From: Marine Group II euryarchaeote MED-G34 | GTDB taxonomy: Archaea; Thermoplasmatota; Poseidoniia; Poseidoniales; Thalassarchaeaceae | Assembly: GCA_002457605.1 (NCBI GenBank) | Contig: NTJT01000007.1 | Span: 1-41,564, forward strand | Reading direction: 5' to 3' | DNA: 41,564 nt | Shown here: positions 8,691 to 16,619 of the stretch, in pieces | How the letters are laid out: the number at the start of each line of letters is the position of its first letter | Position numbering within the stretch: the stretch's first letter is position 1 | Notes under the pieces: model-generated | What the model saw: only the letters and a program-made list of their open reading frames with translations | What the model was told of the DNA's origin: nothing | Database searches by the model: none | Made by a program: the position numbers and the translations under genes

Positions 8691-8700
8691 TGGTTATACC
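8691..8700. promoter_or_regulatory. Near-palindromic, possibly bidirectional TATA element
   Basis: TGGTTATACC lies between two divergent genes whose starts are at 8651 (minus) and 8744 (plus). The core GGTTATACC reads GGTATAACC on the other strand, so both orientations resemble an archaeal TATA box. It is about 40 bases from each start, leaving leaders of roughly 15-20 bases. The plus-strand gene also has a GGGGTGA Shine-Dalgarno-like sequence ending eight or nine bases before its ATG. The same ten bases occur at 13981-13990. Confidence 0.55.
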
Positions 8701-8743
8701 AATCCAAGCGCTGTCCGCGACCACCCATCGGGGTGACCGTGCC

Positions 8744-11323
8744 ATGTCAGAAGACCCTCCTCCTCTACCTCCTGGGTTCCCCCCTCCACCACCTCCTGGC
8801 TTTGGAGAGGCAGATGATGAGGACTCCGAGGAGGAGCAGATGCCACAGCCCCCGCCCCCTCCACCCGGCGTGATGGAACTCAAAGACAGGGAGATTGCCC
8901 CAGAATCTGAATCAGTCCCTGAAGTGCCTCCGCCGCCGCCTGGATTAGATTCCCCGCCGCCCCTTCCACTAGGCTTTAACGAGCCGAATGAGTCTAAACC
9001 AGAAGGCGTGCCAGAGGAAACCTCATCCTTGCAAGACTCACTCGCTGCTCTGAAGGATTCTGTCGAAGATGTTGCGGAGGAAGTCTTTGAAGCCGGCTCT
9101 GAAGTTGTTGGAGAACTCGCTATCGGCTCGGTCAGTAGTGCTGTAGATTCAGCTGTTGAAGGAATTGTAGAAGTTTCCAGTGAGATTGTCGACTCATCCA
9201 AAGAAATAGCCGAGACTCTGTCGAAGCCTGTTGTTGCAGTAGCAACCCATCCTCACTTGAGATCAGCAACTGAAGTGGACGCGATACCAGGAGACAAGCT
9301 GCACGCTACTCTGAGTGAGATTGAGACGTCGATGCTTAATCCAGATGGTTCGGTCAGGAGGCAGTCTATAGAAGGAGAGTTGATACTGAGGAATTCGAGC
9401 AAGAAGCACAGGGCTTGGGATATCGAGGTCCTGCTTTCCGCTACTGACTCCACGGACATCGGAGGTCGTTCAATCTCGGTACGCGAACTCGAAGCTACTG
9501 AGGAGACAGTGATTCCGTATTCGGCCAGTGGACCGAGGATGCTAGTCCTCAAGGAGATAATGGACACTAATCCCGAGAGAGATCAAGAGGATAGCCTGTC
9601 GCTGATATATTCTACAGAGCCCCAGGAGATTGAGATGCATATCGAGGTTCAGAACGTTTCTCCAGTACCTCTGCTTGAGGTAGAGGTTAGCAGGAACTTT
9701 CCGGAAAACTTCGACATTCCCGACGGCCAAGATTACAGTATCTCCGAATCGTCGATTTCATGGGATATAGGTAGACTGAATGTAGGGGAGAGCAGAACCC
9801 TTTCGCTTTCTCCAATGGTCACTACTAAAGGAGTAGAAAGGATATCTGCTGGAGTAGCCTCGGCCAACTTCTCTGCCGAAGCTGCGGTTTCGAGGGCCGA
9901 CTTCGACCGTGTATCTGGTTCAACACTGCATATGATGAGGGTGGATAAGGTAGAGGATGACCGCCCAGGGATATGGCACTGCAAATCAGTCTTTGAGAAT
10001 CGTTCTTCTTTCGTGGTCACTCTATCGGGAGTCACTGTTTGGCTATCGGGCAGAGATAATCCCATCCTAGATGTATCTGACCTCAGGCAGGACGTTCCGC
10101 CTGAAGGCAGCTGGAGTTCTATGGAGAAGAGAGTAGAGGCGGACACGCCAAGTTTCACACACGAGTTCCGTTCATCCATTCTCCCAAGAGTCTCAGTCAC
10201 TTCGACCGGCTCAATAGACCTCAAGGAGCAGGAGTTGACAGTTCTAGATGCTAGGCTGCTCAAGCAGTATGATAAATCCAGAATCAAGTCCTTCATATCG
10301 TCGGACTTGGAAGTAACAATCTCAATCGAGAACACAGGCTCAGCTCCAATCAACGTGATGCGACTACTCGACGACGTACCGGGTGTCTTTGAGCCCCCAA
10401 CCGAGTCCGAGGTAAGTATCGAGATAGAAAATACCGAACTGAATGAGGAGCAGTACCTCATTGAGGTCATTGATGGCATTCAGTTAGAAGAGAGGCTGAT
10501 ATCTCCTGATAACAACGGTAACAGCCTGAGAATTACAGTCGGGCGCTCGGCGCCGTTGGGTCTACAGCCCGGTAAGACGATGGTTTTGCGATACCCATTG
10601 CATGCTCCTGACCCCTCTCCTGCTAATGGCCTTCTGGCAGCACCAATCAGGGCTGATTTTGGTTCTGAGAAGTTCGGACCTGTAGCAACTAGAGAGGTTG
10701 CGAGACCACCGCAGTTGAGAGTGGTGCACCGCCGCCGCAACATCAGCACCGGCAAGGAGGTCTTCCCCGCAGGAAGCGCAGGCAGGTACGAGGTGCTATT
10801 GATGTTCATTAACAACTCTGATAGTGCCCTCGACGATCTTGTCCTGCACGATGTAGTCCCGGGGACTTTCTCCATCGAGAAGTCGACTGTTCGCTCCTCG
10901 GTTGATGGTGATCGGGACATAAAGATGGACAAGGAATCGGCCCCGGAGGGGACTCATGTGGAGTGGAGAGTAGGGAGAATCGAGCAAGGAGAGAGGATTG
11001 AGGTGACCTACGAGATACAGGGTGATCCTGAGTCAGAGTACAAGGTTTCTGATGCTCAAGATTTCCACGGTGCCACTTTCGGCGATGAGGTCGATGAGGA
11101 ACCCAATGTACCTGAATGGCTCGAGGAGCAGAGTCAGCCGGAGCCAGAACCAGAGCCGGAGCCGGAGCCGGAGCCAGAACCAGAGCCGGAGCCGGAGCCA
11201 GAACCAGAACCAGAGCCGGAGCCGGAGCCAGAACCAGAGCCCGAGGGTGAGGTATGTCCAATCTGCGGTTCTGAGGCCCAGATAGGTGCCTCTGTTTGCA
11301 TCGTCTGTAGCTATTCATTTTGA
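8744..11323 (+). CDS. Large multidomain protein: Pro-rich N-terminus, DUF11-like repeats, Pro-Glu linker, zinc ribbon
   Basis: A protein of 859 residues. Residues 1-80 contain four Pro-rich blocks ([21 protein letters not shown] and PPPLPLGF) in an acidic background. Residues about 90-160 are Ala/Ser/Val/Glu-rich and probably helical. The main body has several beta-rich segments resembling DUF11/CARDB modules, for example [16 protein letters not shown] followed by [15 protein letters not shown], and later [11 protein letters not shown] followed by [16 protein letters not shown]. Eighteen Pro-Glu dipeptides follow, then a zinc ribbon CPICGSE...CIVCSYSF. There is no signal peptide or membrane helix, so the DUF11-like modules, usually extracellular, appear to be cytoplasmic or exported by another route. 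The start is set by the GGGGTGA sequence before 8744. Function unknown; a scaffold is a guess. Confidence 0.85.
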   Translation: MSEDPPPLPPGFPPPPPPGFGEADDEDSEEEQMPQPPPPPPGVMELKDREIAPESESVPEVPPPPPGLDSPPPLPLGFNEPNESKPEGVPEETSSLQDSLAALKDSVEDVAEEVFEAGSEVVGELAIGSVSSAVDSAVEGIVEVSSEIVDSSKEIAETLSKPVVAVATHPHLRSATEVDAIPGDKLHATLSEIETSMLNPDGSVRRQSIEGELILRNSSKKHRAWDIEVLLSATDSTDIGGRSISVRELEATEETVIPYSASGPRMLVLKEIMDTNPERDQEDSLSLIYSTEPQEIEMHIEVQNVSPVPLLEVEVSRNFPENFDIPDGQDYSISESSISWDIGRLNVGESRTLSLSPMVTTKGVERISAGVASANFSAEAAVSRADFDRVSGSTLHMMRVDKVEDDRPGIWHCKSVFENRSSFVVTLSGVTVWLSGRDNPILDVSDLRQDVPPEGSWSSMEKRVEADTPSFTHEFRSSILPRVSVTSTGSIDLKEQELTVLDARLLKQYDKSRIKSFISSDLEVTISIENTGSAPINVMRLLDDVPGVFEPPTESEVSIEIENTELNEEQYLIEVIDGIQLEERLISPDNNGNSLRITVGRSAPLGLQPGKTMVLRYPLHAPDPSPANGLLAAPIRADFGSEKFGPVATREVARPPQLRVVHRRRNISTGKEVFPAGSAGRYEVLLMFINNSDSALDDLVLHDVVPGTFSIEKSTVRSSVDGDRDIKMDKESAPEGTHVEWRVGRIEQGERIEVTYEIQGDPESEYKVSDAQDFHGATFGDEVDEEPNVPEWLEEQSQPEPEPEPEPEPEPEPEPEPEPEPEPEPEPEPEPEPEGEVCPICGSEAQIGASVCIVCSYSF
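11138..11245 (+). repeat. Eighteen-unit Pro-Glu hexamer repeat
   Basis: Eighteen tandem CCN-GAR hexamers encode (PE)18 inside the preceding gene. The units follow a loosely periodic order of CCGGAG and CCAGAA or CCAGAG, suggesting expansion by slippage or unequal exchange of a larger unit of about 24-30 bases. In protein such a run is a stiff, extended, strongly acidic spacer, here separating the beta modules from the C-terminal zinc ribbon. The length probably varies between strains. Confidence 0.9.
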
Positions 11324-11391
11324 AGTGAATCGACTTGGACGCCTATGGCGTCCACCGAAGCGTTCTTCCTACTCGGTCCGAACGCGTGTCC

Positions 11392-12318
11392 ATGACTTCC
11401 GCAGGAGGTGGTGACCCACAGGCCGAGTCGATGTCATCGATGATGATGCCCATGCTGTTCCTAATGCTGATGATGGTAGTGCTGATGTTGAATCCTAGTC
11501 TACGCATCCTTCTCGCAGATGGTGCTGGCTACGCCATTGAACCAATGCTGCCGTTCCACACAGCCTACTTCGTCCCCACTGTCTTCATAGTGGGTTCCAG
11601 CATCATGATCGTCAACACCATCATTCGCGCATTTTTCACAGATCCGTTGTCACAGGCGCATATCAGCCATCGCCAAAAACAGATTGGCAAGCAACTTAGG
11701 GAGGCCCAGATGGCTCGCGACACCGCCAGAACTGAGAAAATGCAGAAAATGCAGATGTCAATGCAGCCAGAACAGATGGCTATGCAGGCCGCTATGATGA
11801 GGCCGATGATGTTCACAATGGTATTTATCATCGCCATATTCAGTTGGATGGCTAGCGAGGTGGAGTCGTTTAGAGTCTCCTTCGTCAGCCTTCCTTGGGC
11901 CCCAATGTGGTCGTTCAATGAAAGAATAATGTGGATATTCCCTGCTTGGATTGCTACATACATCACAATGAGCGCCCCCCTGGGGAGGATCATCGACCGC
12001 CACATCAAGATTCGCCGTTATAGGAGCCATCCGCTGGTTCTCTCTGGTGACCCTATTCCAGAGCCTCTTATTCACCTCCTGGGCGAGCAGAAGGTCAAGA
12101 CAAGCGACGATTCGAGAACTCGCCGGGCTCAGCGAAGGAGGAACGGACCCAGAAAGAAAGGAGGGCAGGCAATGACTCCCTCTCAGAAGAAGAGAGGCAA
12201 TACCCCCATAGCTCCTCCTAAGTCAGGGACGGTATGTCCTTCCTGCAATTCGGAGATGGTCACTAGAACCGCCAAGGGGAGACTCAGGTGCGATATGTGC
12301 CGCAACGAATGGAGGTGA
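11392..12318 (+). CDS. EMC3/TMCO1-like (DUF106) Oxa1-superfamily membrane insertase with C-terminal zinc ribbon
   Basis: A 308-residue membrane protein. Hydrophobic segments lie at about residues 18-34, 58-80, 135-155 and 180-197. Between the second and third is a Met- and Gln-rich helical loop (QKQIGKQLREAQMARDTART and beyond). This is the layout of archaeal DUF106 proteins, homologous to EMC3, TMCO1 and YidC, which insert membrane proteins. After about residue 215 there is a basic tail, and then CPSCNSE...CDMCRNEWR, a zinc ribbon that is not part of the core family and could contact RNA or the ribosome. Its position immediately before cmk and cbf5 matches the conserved archaeal cluster. The ATG at 11392 is preferred over a TTG at 11335 because it begins just before the first helix region. 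Confidence 0.85.
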   Translation: MTSAGGGDPQAESMSSMMMPMLFLMLMMVVLMLNPSLRILLADGAGYAIEPMLPFHTAYFVPTVFIVGSSIMIVNTIIRAFFTDPLSQAHISHRQKQIGKQLREAQMARDTARTEKMQKMQMSMQPEQMAMQAAMMRPMMFTMVFIIAIFSWMASEVESFRVSFVSLPWAPMWSFNERIMWIFPAWIATYITMSAPLGRIIDRHIKIRRYRSHPLVLSGDPIPEPLIHLLGEQKVKTSDDSRTRRAQRRRNGPRKKGGQAMTPSQKKRGNTPIAPPKSGTVCPSCNSEMVTRTAKGRLRCDMCRNEWR

Positions 12319-12331
12319 GCGAATACTGAGG

Positions 12332-12853
12332 ATGACTGTCAGCGGACCTCCTGGAAGTGGTACTTCGACATTAGTTGGGAAATTGTGCGAGGACCGTGGC
12401 TGGTCCTCAGTCAACGGTGGAGATATATTTCGAGAGGAGGCCTCGAACCGAGGCCTCACTGTGGTCGAGTTCAGCGCTTTGTGTAAGCAGGATTTCGATG
12501 TGGATCGTTCCCTGGACACGATTCTAAGGCACGCAATGAGTGATCCAAAAGGTCCCGAGGTGGTCGAGAGCAGACTCTGCGGTTGGTGGGCCCACGAGCT
12601 TGGTCTGCAGTGCCTCAGAGTATGGGTTTCAGTATCAGATGAAGAAAGAGCTAGAAGGATCCAGAACCGAGAGGGAGGGGACTACCAAACCTGTTTGGAA
12701 CTCTCCAAGCAGCGTCAGAGCGATGACATGGAGAGGTATCGTGAACTGTATGGAATCGATTTAGATGATATGAGCCCGTACAGTCTCGTAGTAGATGCCG
12801 ACAAATTGGACGCTAACGAGGTCTTCGGAGTTGTCAGTACGGCATTGGAGTAA
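12332..12853 (+). CDS. cmk: Archaeal-type cytidylate kinase
   Basis: A 173-residue nucleoside-monophosphate kinase, the usual size for the short archaeal CMK. The P-loop is GPPGSGTST near residue 5, followed by the NGGDIFREEA segment that corresponds to the NMP-binding helix and the conserved VESRLCGWW stretch. The Walker Lys is replaced by Thr, a form I recall as common in archaeal cytidylate kinases, so I do not treat it as a defect. It phosphorylates CMP or dCMP with ATP. It lies 13 bases after the EMC3-like gene and 8 bases before cbf5, so the three are almost certainly one transcript. Confidence 0.88.
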   Translation: MTVSGPPGSGTSTLVGKLCEDRGWSSVNGGDIFREEASNRGLTVVEFSALCKQDFDVDRSLDTILRHAMSDPKGPEVVESRLCGWWAHELGLQCLRVWVSVSDEERARRIQNREGGDYQTCLELSKQRQSDDMERYRELYGIDLDDMSPYSLVVDADKLDANEVFGVVSTALE

Positions 12854-12861
12854 GTGGTAGG

Positions 12862-13839
12862 ATGGGCGAAAGTAACTTCTGGGAAATCTCCGAAGCTTCC
12901 ACGAATCCTGGATTCGGATGTATTCCTAGTGAGCGCTCGCTTGATGAACTGCTATCGGCAGGTGTGATACTGGTGGATAAGCCTAGAGGGCCTTCGAGCC
13001 ACCAGCTGGCGGCTTGGGCCAGAGAGACATTGGGAATCACAAGACTGGGTCACGGAGGTACTCTCGACCCGTTTGCAACAGGACTTCTGACTATACTGTG
13101 TGGCAAGGCCACTAGGCTCACTGAAATAGTCCTCAAGGGTGACAAGAGGTATGTCGGAGTGTTACGATTTGGCAGGGATGTTCCAGATGACGAACTCGAA
13201 TCTACCTTATCTCTACTCAATGGTGTGATTTACAATGTCCCTCCTCTTGAGTCCGCTGTCAAGATACAAGTCCGGACTCGCACTATTCATTCTTTGAAGA
13301 TGCTAGAATCTGACACTGACTCGCGCATAGCCGCCTTCGAAGTCTCGTGCAGTGCCGGGACATACATCAGGACTCTCGCCAAGGATATCGGATTGATGCT
13401 AGATACAAAATGTGAGCTGACCGAGCTGCACCGAGACAGAACAGGTCCATTTGACCAGACTATGGCTTGCTCCATGCAGCAGCTTGCCGATGCGGCATTT
13501 CTGCACAGAGAGCATGGCGATGAGAGCGCTTTAGTAAAGCTCATTGCCCCGGTCGAGGTCTTGCTCTCAGGTCTGCCCTCTATCACTGTAAAAGACGGCG
13601 CAGCAGCAGCTCTTTCTCACGGGGCACCTCTGGCGAGCCCAGGTGTTGTCAGAGCACAGAAGGGAGTATCAGAGGGTTCCAATGTACTTGTGCAGAGCAT
13701 CAAGGGCGAAGCGGTCTCCGTAGCTAAATTGACAGTCGATACCGATTCTCTTCCTAAAATGAGGACCGGAGAAGTCGCAGTTGCTCATGCTGTAATGATG
13801 GAGCCAGGAACGTACCCACAGAGTTGGTCTAAAGAATGA
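12862..13839 (+). CDS. cbf5: tRNA/rRNA pseudouridine synthase Cbf5 (dyskerin family)
   Basis: A 325-residue protein of the TruB/Cbf5 family. The catalytic motif GHGGTLDPFATGLL contains the catalytic Asp at residue 69. It is preceded by the VILVDKPRGPSSHQLAAW segment and followed by the KRYVGVLRFG and SAGTYIRTLAKDIG motifs. The final 90 residues (from about ITVKDGAAAALSHGAPL) match a PUA RNA-binding domain. The extended N-terminus, PUA domain and neighbours mark it as archaeal Cbf5. That enzyme works alone on tRNA U55 or within H/ACA guide RNPs with Nop10, Gar1 and L7Ae; none of those partners are in the window. It follows cmk by eight bases. Confidence 0.93.
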   Translation: MGESNFWEISEASTNPGFGCIPSERSLDELLSAGVILVDKPRGPSSHQLAAWARETLGITRLGHGGTLDPFATGLLTILCGKATRLTEIVLKGDKRYVGVLRFGRDVPDDELESTLSLLNGVIYNVPPLESAVKIQVRTRTIHSLKMLESDTDSRIAAFEVSCSAGTYIRTLAKDIGLMLDTKCELTELHRDRTGPFDQTMACSMQQLADAAFLHREHGDESALVKLIAPVEVLLSGLPSITVKDGAAAALSHGAPLASPGVVRAQKGVSEGSNVLVQSIKGEAVSVAKLTVDTDSLPKMRTGEVAVAHAVMMEPGTYPQSWSKE

Positions 13840-13843
13840 GGGC

Positions 13844-13960
13844 TCAGGCCATCTCATGTTCTTCGTAGACCCACTCTTCTGTCTCCAAACGAATTTTCAG
13901 TTTCATCATCTCAGTCACACACCACCGGCTCAGACACCATGAAGCACCCTTGCGCGGCAT
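13844..13960 (-). CDS. 38-residue leaderless microprotein
   Basis: A minus-strand frame of 38 codons plus TGA. It starts MPRKGASWCLSRWC and ends ETEEWVYEEHEMA. It has a basic, Cys/Trp-rich N-terminal half (Cys 9 and Cys 14, Trp 8 and 13) and an acidic, probably helical C-terminal half. No known family comes to mind. The evidence for coding is positional: the TATA-like TGGTTATACC at 13981-13990 centres about 25 bases upstream of the ATG, exactly the spacing for a leaderless archaeal transcript. The frame nearly fills the otherwise empty interval after cbf5, stopping four bases beyond the convergent cbf5 stop. A small metal-binding or regulatory protein is possible. It could instead be the 5' part of a noncoding RNA. 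Confidence 0.45.
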   Translation of the reverse strand: MPRKGASWCLSRWCVTEMMKLKIRLETEEWVYEEHEMA

Positions 13961-13980
13961 CCTTCTTCGGATTCGCGTAT

Positions 13981-13990
13981 GGTATAACCA
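13981..13990 (-). promoter_or_regulatory. TATA box for the 38-residue microprotein gene
   Basis: On the minus strand the sequence reads TGGTTATACC, identical to the divergent promoter element at 8691-8700. It is preceded by a purine-rich stretch (GGGAA) in the position of a TFB-recognition element. Its centre lies about 25 bases before the ATG at 13960. Confidence 0.5.
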
Positions 13991-14037
13991 TTCCCTGAAA
14001 ATCACCGATTATCGGCCAGATAGGGGGTCGGAGGTGC

Positions 14038-14043
14038 AAAAAA
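14038..14043 (-). terminator. T6 tract, likely transcription terminator of the CARDB protein gene
   Basis: On the minus strand, TTTTTT begins 14 bases after the stop of the gene ending at 14057 and follows a GC-rich CCCGG. Short T-tracts are sufficient terminators for archaeal RNA polymerase. It separates this gene from the microprotein gene downstream on the same strand. Confidence 0.5.
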
Positions 14044-14056
14044 CCGGGCCACTGGG

Positions 14057-16432
14057 CTACTTCTTGTGATTGAATGGCTTGCGTACTCTGTTCGGGCTGA
14101 AATATAGGGCCGTGAGTGAGATTAGTACCACTCCTACGGAGATGAAGACCAAAGCTGGACCTCTATCTAAGGAGTCTATGATGCCCCTTTCTTCATCTTC
14201 GCTTTCGGACACGTCTAGGACGACAGTACGGTCGTTGTTACTCTCTGAGGTCTCCGCTATCGAACCTGTTCCGTCTGCTGACACCTCGATAGTCAGAGTT
14301 TCACCATCTCTCACCACCTGTGCGTCACAGACGGCCGCACCGAGTCCTCCGGACTCAATGTGATCAATCATTTTGGCGCCCACTAAGATTCCGTCCACTC
14401 TACACTTGACATCAACAGCATCAGCGCCTCCACGACCCTCGTTCCTGATGTATGCATGAATCTCGATGATGTCGCCATCGACTAGATTCGTCACACTGAC
14501 ACCATCTCTCCTCACATCTACCATCTCAACCAGTAAGTCGGGTTTCGCGGTCACGATGACCTCTATGTTCTGAGAAATCTCATTAGTACCGTCACTTATT
14601 GAAATCTCTACTGAGTGCGATCCGGAATCGACGGGAGTCAGCACTAGGTCTCCCGATGCGTCGAAAGTTGCCCACGATCTACTGGTTCTCAGTATCAGTG
14701 ATTCAGTGTCTGGATCAGTGATTGTTAGATCAACTACCATAGTCTGTCCCAGTTCTATGTAGACGGTCAGTGGCAAACCATCGAGTACTGGAGGGTCTTC
14801 ATCCGGAGTGACTGTTACTAACATCGAATCAGACCAAGAGTTCCCAAGTGCATCGCTGACAACAACTTCGATGCTGGCCTCGCCCCAAGCATCTCGGGCC
14901 GGCTGTATCCTGATATATTGGCCAACCACACTCGCTTCGATAATCCCTGAATCGGAACTCACTGCACTGAGGACGAGGTCCTCTGGAGCAGTAAGGTCGT
15001 CACTGCATCTGACATCCATAGGAAGGTGGACTCCGACATCGTCCTCATTGAACGACATGTCCTCAAGCCCGAGGCATTCGGGGTCATAGTCCCAATGCAC
15101 GGAATATCCACCGGTTATGGTCATAGATTGGATGTGAACTACGGTGGATTCGGCTGTTCCGTTTGATGACCATTGGAACCTTGAAGCGACACCCACCGAC
15201 ATATCGCCCCCTTGTACTGGCAGTGCGTGCCCCACAGGAACGTCCACTGAGAAGGCGCCGTACTGGAGTGGTCTACTGTCCACCAGACTGTTGCCAACGG
15301 CGAACCTGATGTAACTGGTATCCGCTAAGCCGCCAAGTGCCCCTGAGACATATCCTTGAACCACCAGATGTGGGTCGTTGACATCAATTCTAGCACCTGA
15401 GATGCACCCATCCGCGATTTCAATCTTAATCTGCTGAAGGGAATGAGATGTGTCCAACAATTCCCCCGATTGCATCTCGATGTAGTCTCCATCTAAATCA
15501 TCGGGCAGTGCCCATATCGTGTGGTTGCCTGAGCCGAATACGTGTATCCTGCCCAACTCCTGCAGTGGAGGCACTTCTACATCAAACGTCCACTCTCCAG
15601 TTACAGGCCCTTCAGGAGAGAGTCCACATGATTCCTGGGAGAGTCCCGAGATTGCCCCATCATATGGGCTGATGTCAATTACGGGGGAGTTAACACCGTT
15701 GACCGTGTTGGTGGCCTTGACAGTTTCGAAAGAGTACCAAGGCTGGTGGTACTTCACTCGGAGGCCCACTGCATCCACCCTGACTTCGGAGTCATCGGTG
15801 GTTCCAGTGGATACGTAATCGATGGTGAACTGAGTGTCCTCCAAGGAAGGCCAGTCGGCAAGGGCCAACCCGTCGAGTGATAGGACCACTGGATTGGCCA
15901 TCCTGTATATCGGCCCAAATGTTCGAGCGTAAGTAACGACTAACTTATCTGAGCCGTGATTCTGCAGGATGACTCTGACGGAGTCCTGATTCAAGGTATC
16001 TGGAATCGAGAAGTGTAGCACTAGAGAGACATTAGCGACCAGCATCCCATGCAGTCCGCTGAAATCATAACCAGCCATCGTGATGTTAGGTCCCTTTGAC
16101 CAAGTGTAGTAAGAATCCGGCTCTCCTAAGGTCGCATTGGAATTGGTGATACTGTTTGAGGCCCATGAGGTGGAATACTGGAAATTGTCCGGCCTACTGT
16201 GAGTGAAAGACAATTCTCCATCGGCTACCATGCCCAACGAGTAATCTGCTGCATTGTTGGAGAATCCGGTATTACTGGATATCTGCCACTCCTCTGAGTC
16301 GGTGAAATCACCAGCTTCCAGCAGCTCTGCATCTTCGGCCCCAATCACAGTGTCGGCCACGGCGAATGGCACTAGGGGTGCCAAGCTAGTCACAAGTAAG
16401 ATGACGAGCACGACTCCCGAACGAGTCCTCAT
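14057..16432 (-). CDS. Secreted, membrane-anchored protein with CARDB and Ig-like domains
   Basis: A 791-residue protein with an N-terminal signal peptide (residues 1-26, VVLVILLVTSLAPLVPFAVA core). A single C-terminal membrane helix lies at about 764-780, with a basic tail after it. Between them are beta-rich regions. Around residues 535-625 is a cadherin/Ig-like segment (PVLDGLPLTVYIELGQ... VEISISDGTNEISQ). Residues about 630-740 form a CARDB module (PDLLVEMVDVRR... AYIRNEGRGGADAVDV... SIAETSESNNDRTVVLDV). The architecture is that of an extracellular protein held at the membrane by its C-terminus. No catalytic motif is visible. Adhesion or cell-envelope structure is the likely role, but this is inferred. 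It is transcribed away from tRNA-His and ends just before a T6 terminator. Confidence 0.85.
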   Translation of the reverse strand: MRTRSGVVLVILLVTSLAPLVPFAVADTVIGAEDAELLEAGDFTDSEEWQISSNTGFSNNAADYSLGMVADGELSFTHSRPDNFQYSTSWASNSITNSNATLGEPDSYYTWSKGPNITMAGYDFSGLHGMLVANVSLVLHFSIPDTLNQDSVRVILQNHGSDKLVVTYARTFGPIYRMANPVVLSLDGLALADWPSLEDTQFTIDYVSTGTTDDSEVRVDAVGLRVKYHQPWYSFETVKATNTVNGVNSPVIDISPYDGAISGLSQESCGLSPEGPVTGEWTFDVEVPPLQELGRIHVFGSGNHTIWALPDDLDGDYIEMQSGELLDTSHSLQQIKIEIADGCISGARIDVNDPHLVVQGYVSGALGGLADTSYIRFAVGNSLVDSRPLQYGAFSVDVPVGHALPVQGGDMSVGVASRFQWSSNGTAESTVVHIQSMTITGGYSVHWDYDPECLGLEDMSFNEDDVGVHLPMDVRCSDDLTAPEDLVLSAVSSDSGIIEASVVGQYIRIQPARDAWGEASIEVVVSDALGNSWSDSMLVTVTPDEDPPVLDGLPLTVYIELGQTMVVDLTITDPDTESLILRTSRSWATFDASGDLVLTPVDSGSHSVEISISDGTNEISQNIEVIVTAKPDLLVEMVDVRRDGVSVTNLVDGDIIEIHAYIRNEGRGGADAVDVKCRVDGILVGAKMIDHIESGGLGAAVCDAQVVRDGETLTIEVSADGTGSIAETSESNNDRTVVLDVSESEDEERGIIDSLDRGPALVFISVGVVLISLTALYFSPNRVRKPFNHKK

Positions 16433-16503
16433 GGCATAGCAACGGGAGAGAGCAGGGCTTCAATCCGTTGGTCTCAAGTGCTTCATACCTCGGACGCGTA
16501 ACG

Positions 16504-16516
16504 GTTGATAAACAGG
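16504..16516 (+). promoter_or_regulatory. Probable TATA box of tRNA-His
   Basis: GTTGATAAACAGG is the AT-rich patch about 28 bases upstream of the tRNA-His 5' end at 16540. On the other strand GTTTATC could serve the divergent secreted-protein gene at 16432, though at a longer distance. Confidence 0.4.
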
Positions 16517-16539
16517 CATTGAGTCCAAGTTGCCAATAC

Positions 16540-16615
16540 GGCTGTGATGGTGTAGCGGTTAGCACGGTGGGTTGTGGTCCCGCCGGCCCGGGTTCAAGTC
16601 CCGGTCACGGCCCCA
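16540..16615 (+). tRNA. tRNA-His (anticodon GUG), G-1 and CCA encoded
   Basis: The acceptor GCTGTGA pairs with TCACGGC with one G-U pair. The extra 5' G at 16540 faces the discriminator C at 16612, the G-1:C73 pair that identifies tRNA-His. The D-arm includes GTGTAGCGGTTAGCAC, and the anticodon stem GTGGG/CCCGC encloses TTGTGGT with anticodon GTG. The T-arm is CCGGGTTCAAGTCCCGG. CCA is encoded at 16613-16615. Confidence 0.95.
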
Positions 16616-16619
16616 TTTC

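Noticed and set aside
11138-11245. Tandem repeat considered as a CRISPR or satellite
   Set aside because: The unit is a six-base codon pair in frame with a longer protein, with no spacers.
8662-11318. Minus-strand frames opposite the large Pro-rich/zinc-ribbon gene, including a Pro/Ala/Leu-repeat frame at 10809-11318
   Set aside because: Low-complexity translations are the mirror of the CCN/GAR codons of the true gene, which has a recognisable zinc ribbon and a ribosome-binding site.
12332-12360. Missing Walker Lys in cmk considered as inactivation
   Set aside because: Archaeal cytidylate kinases commonly have Thr at this place (GSGTT/GSGTS), and all other motifs are intact.
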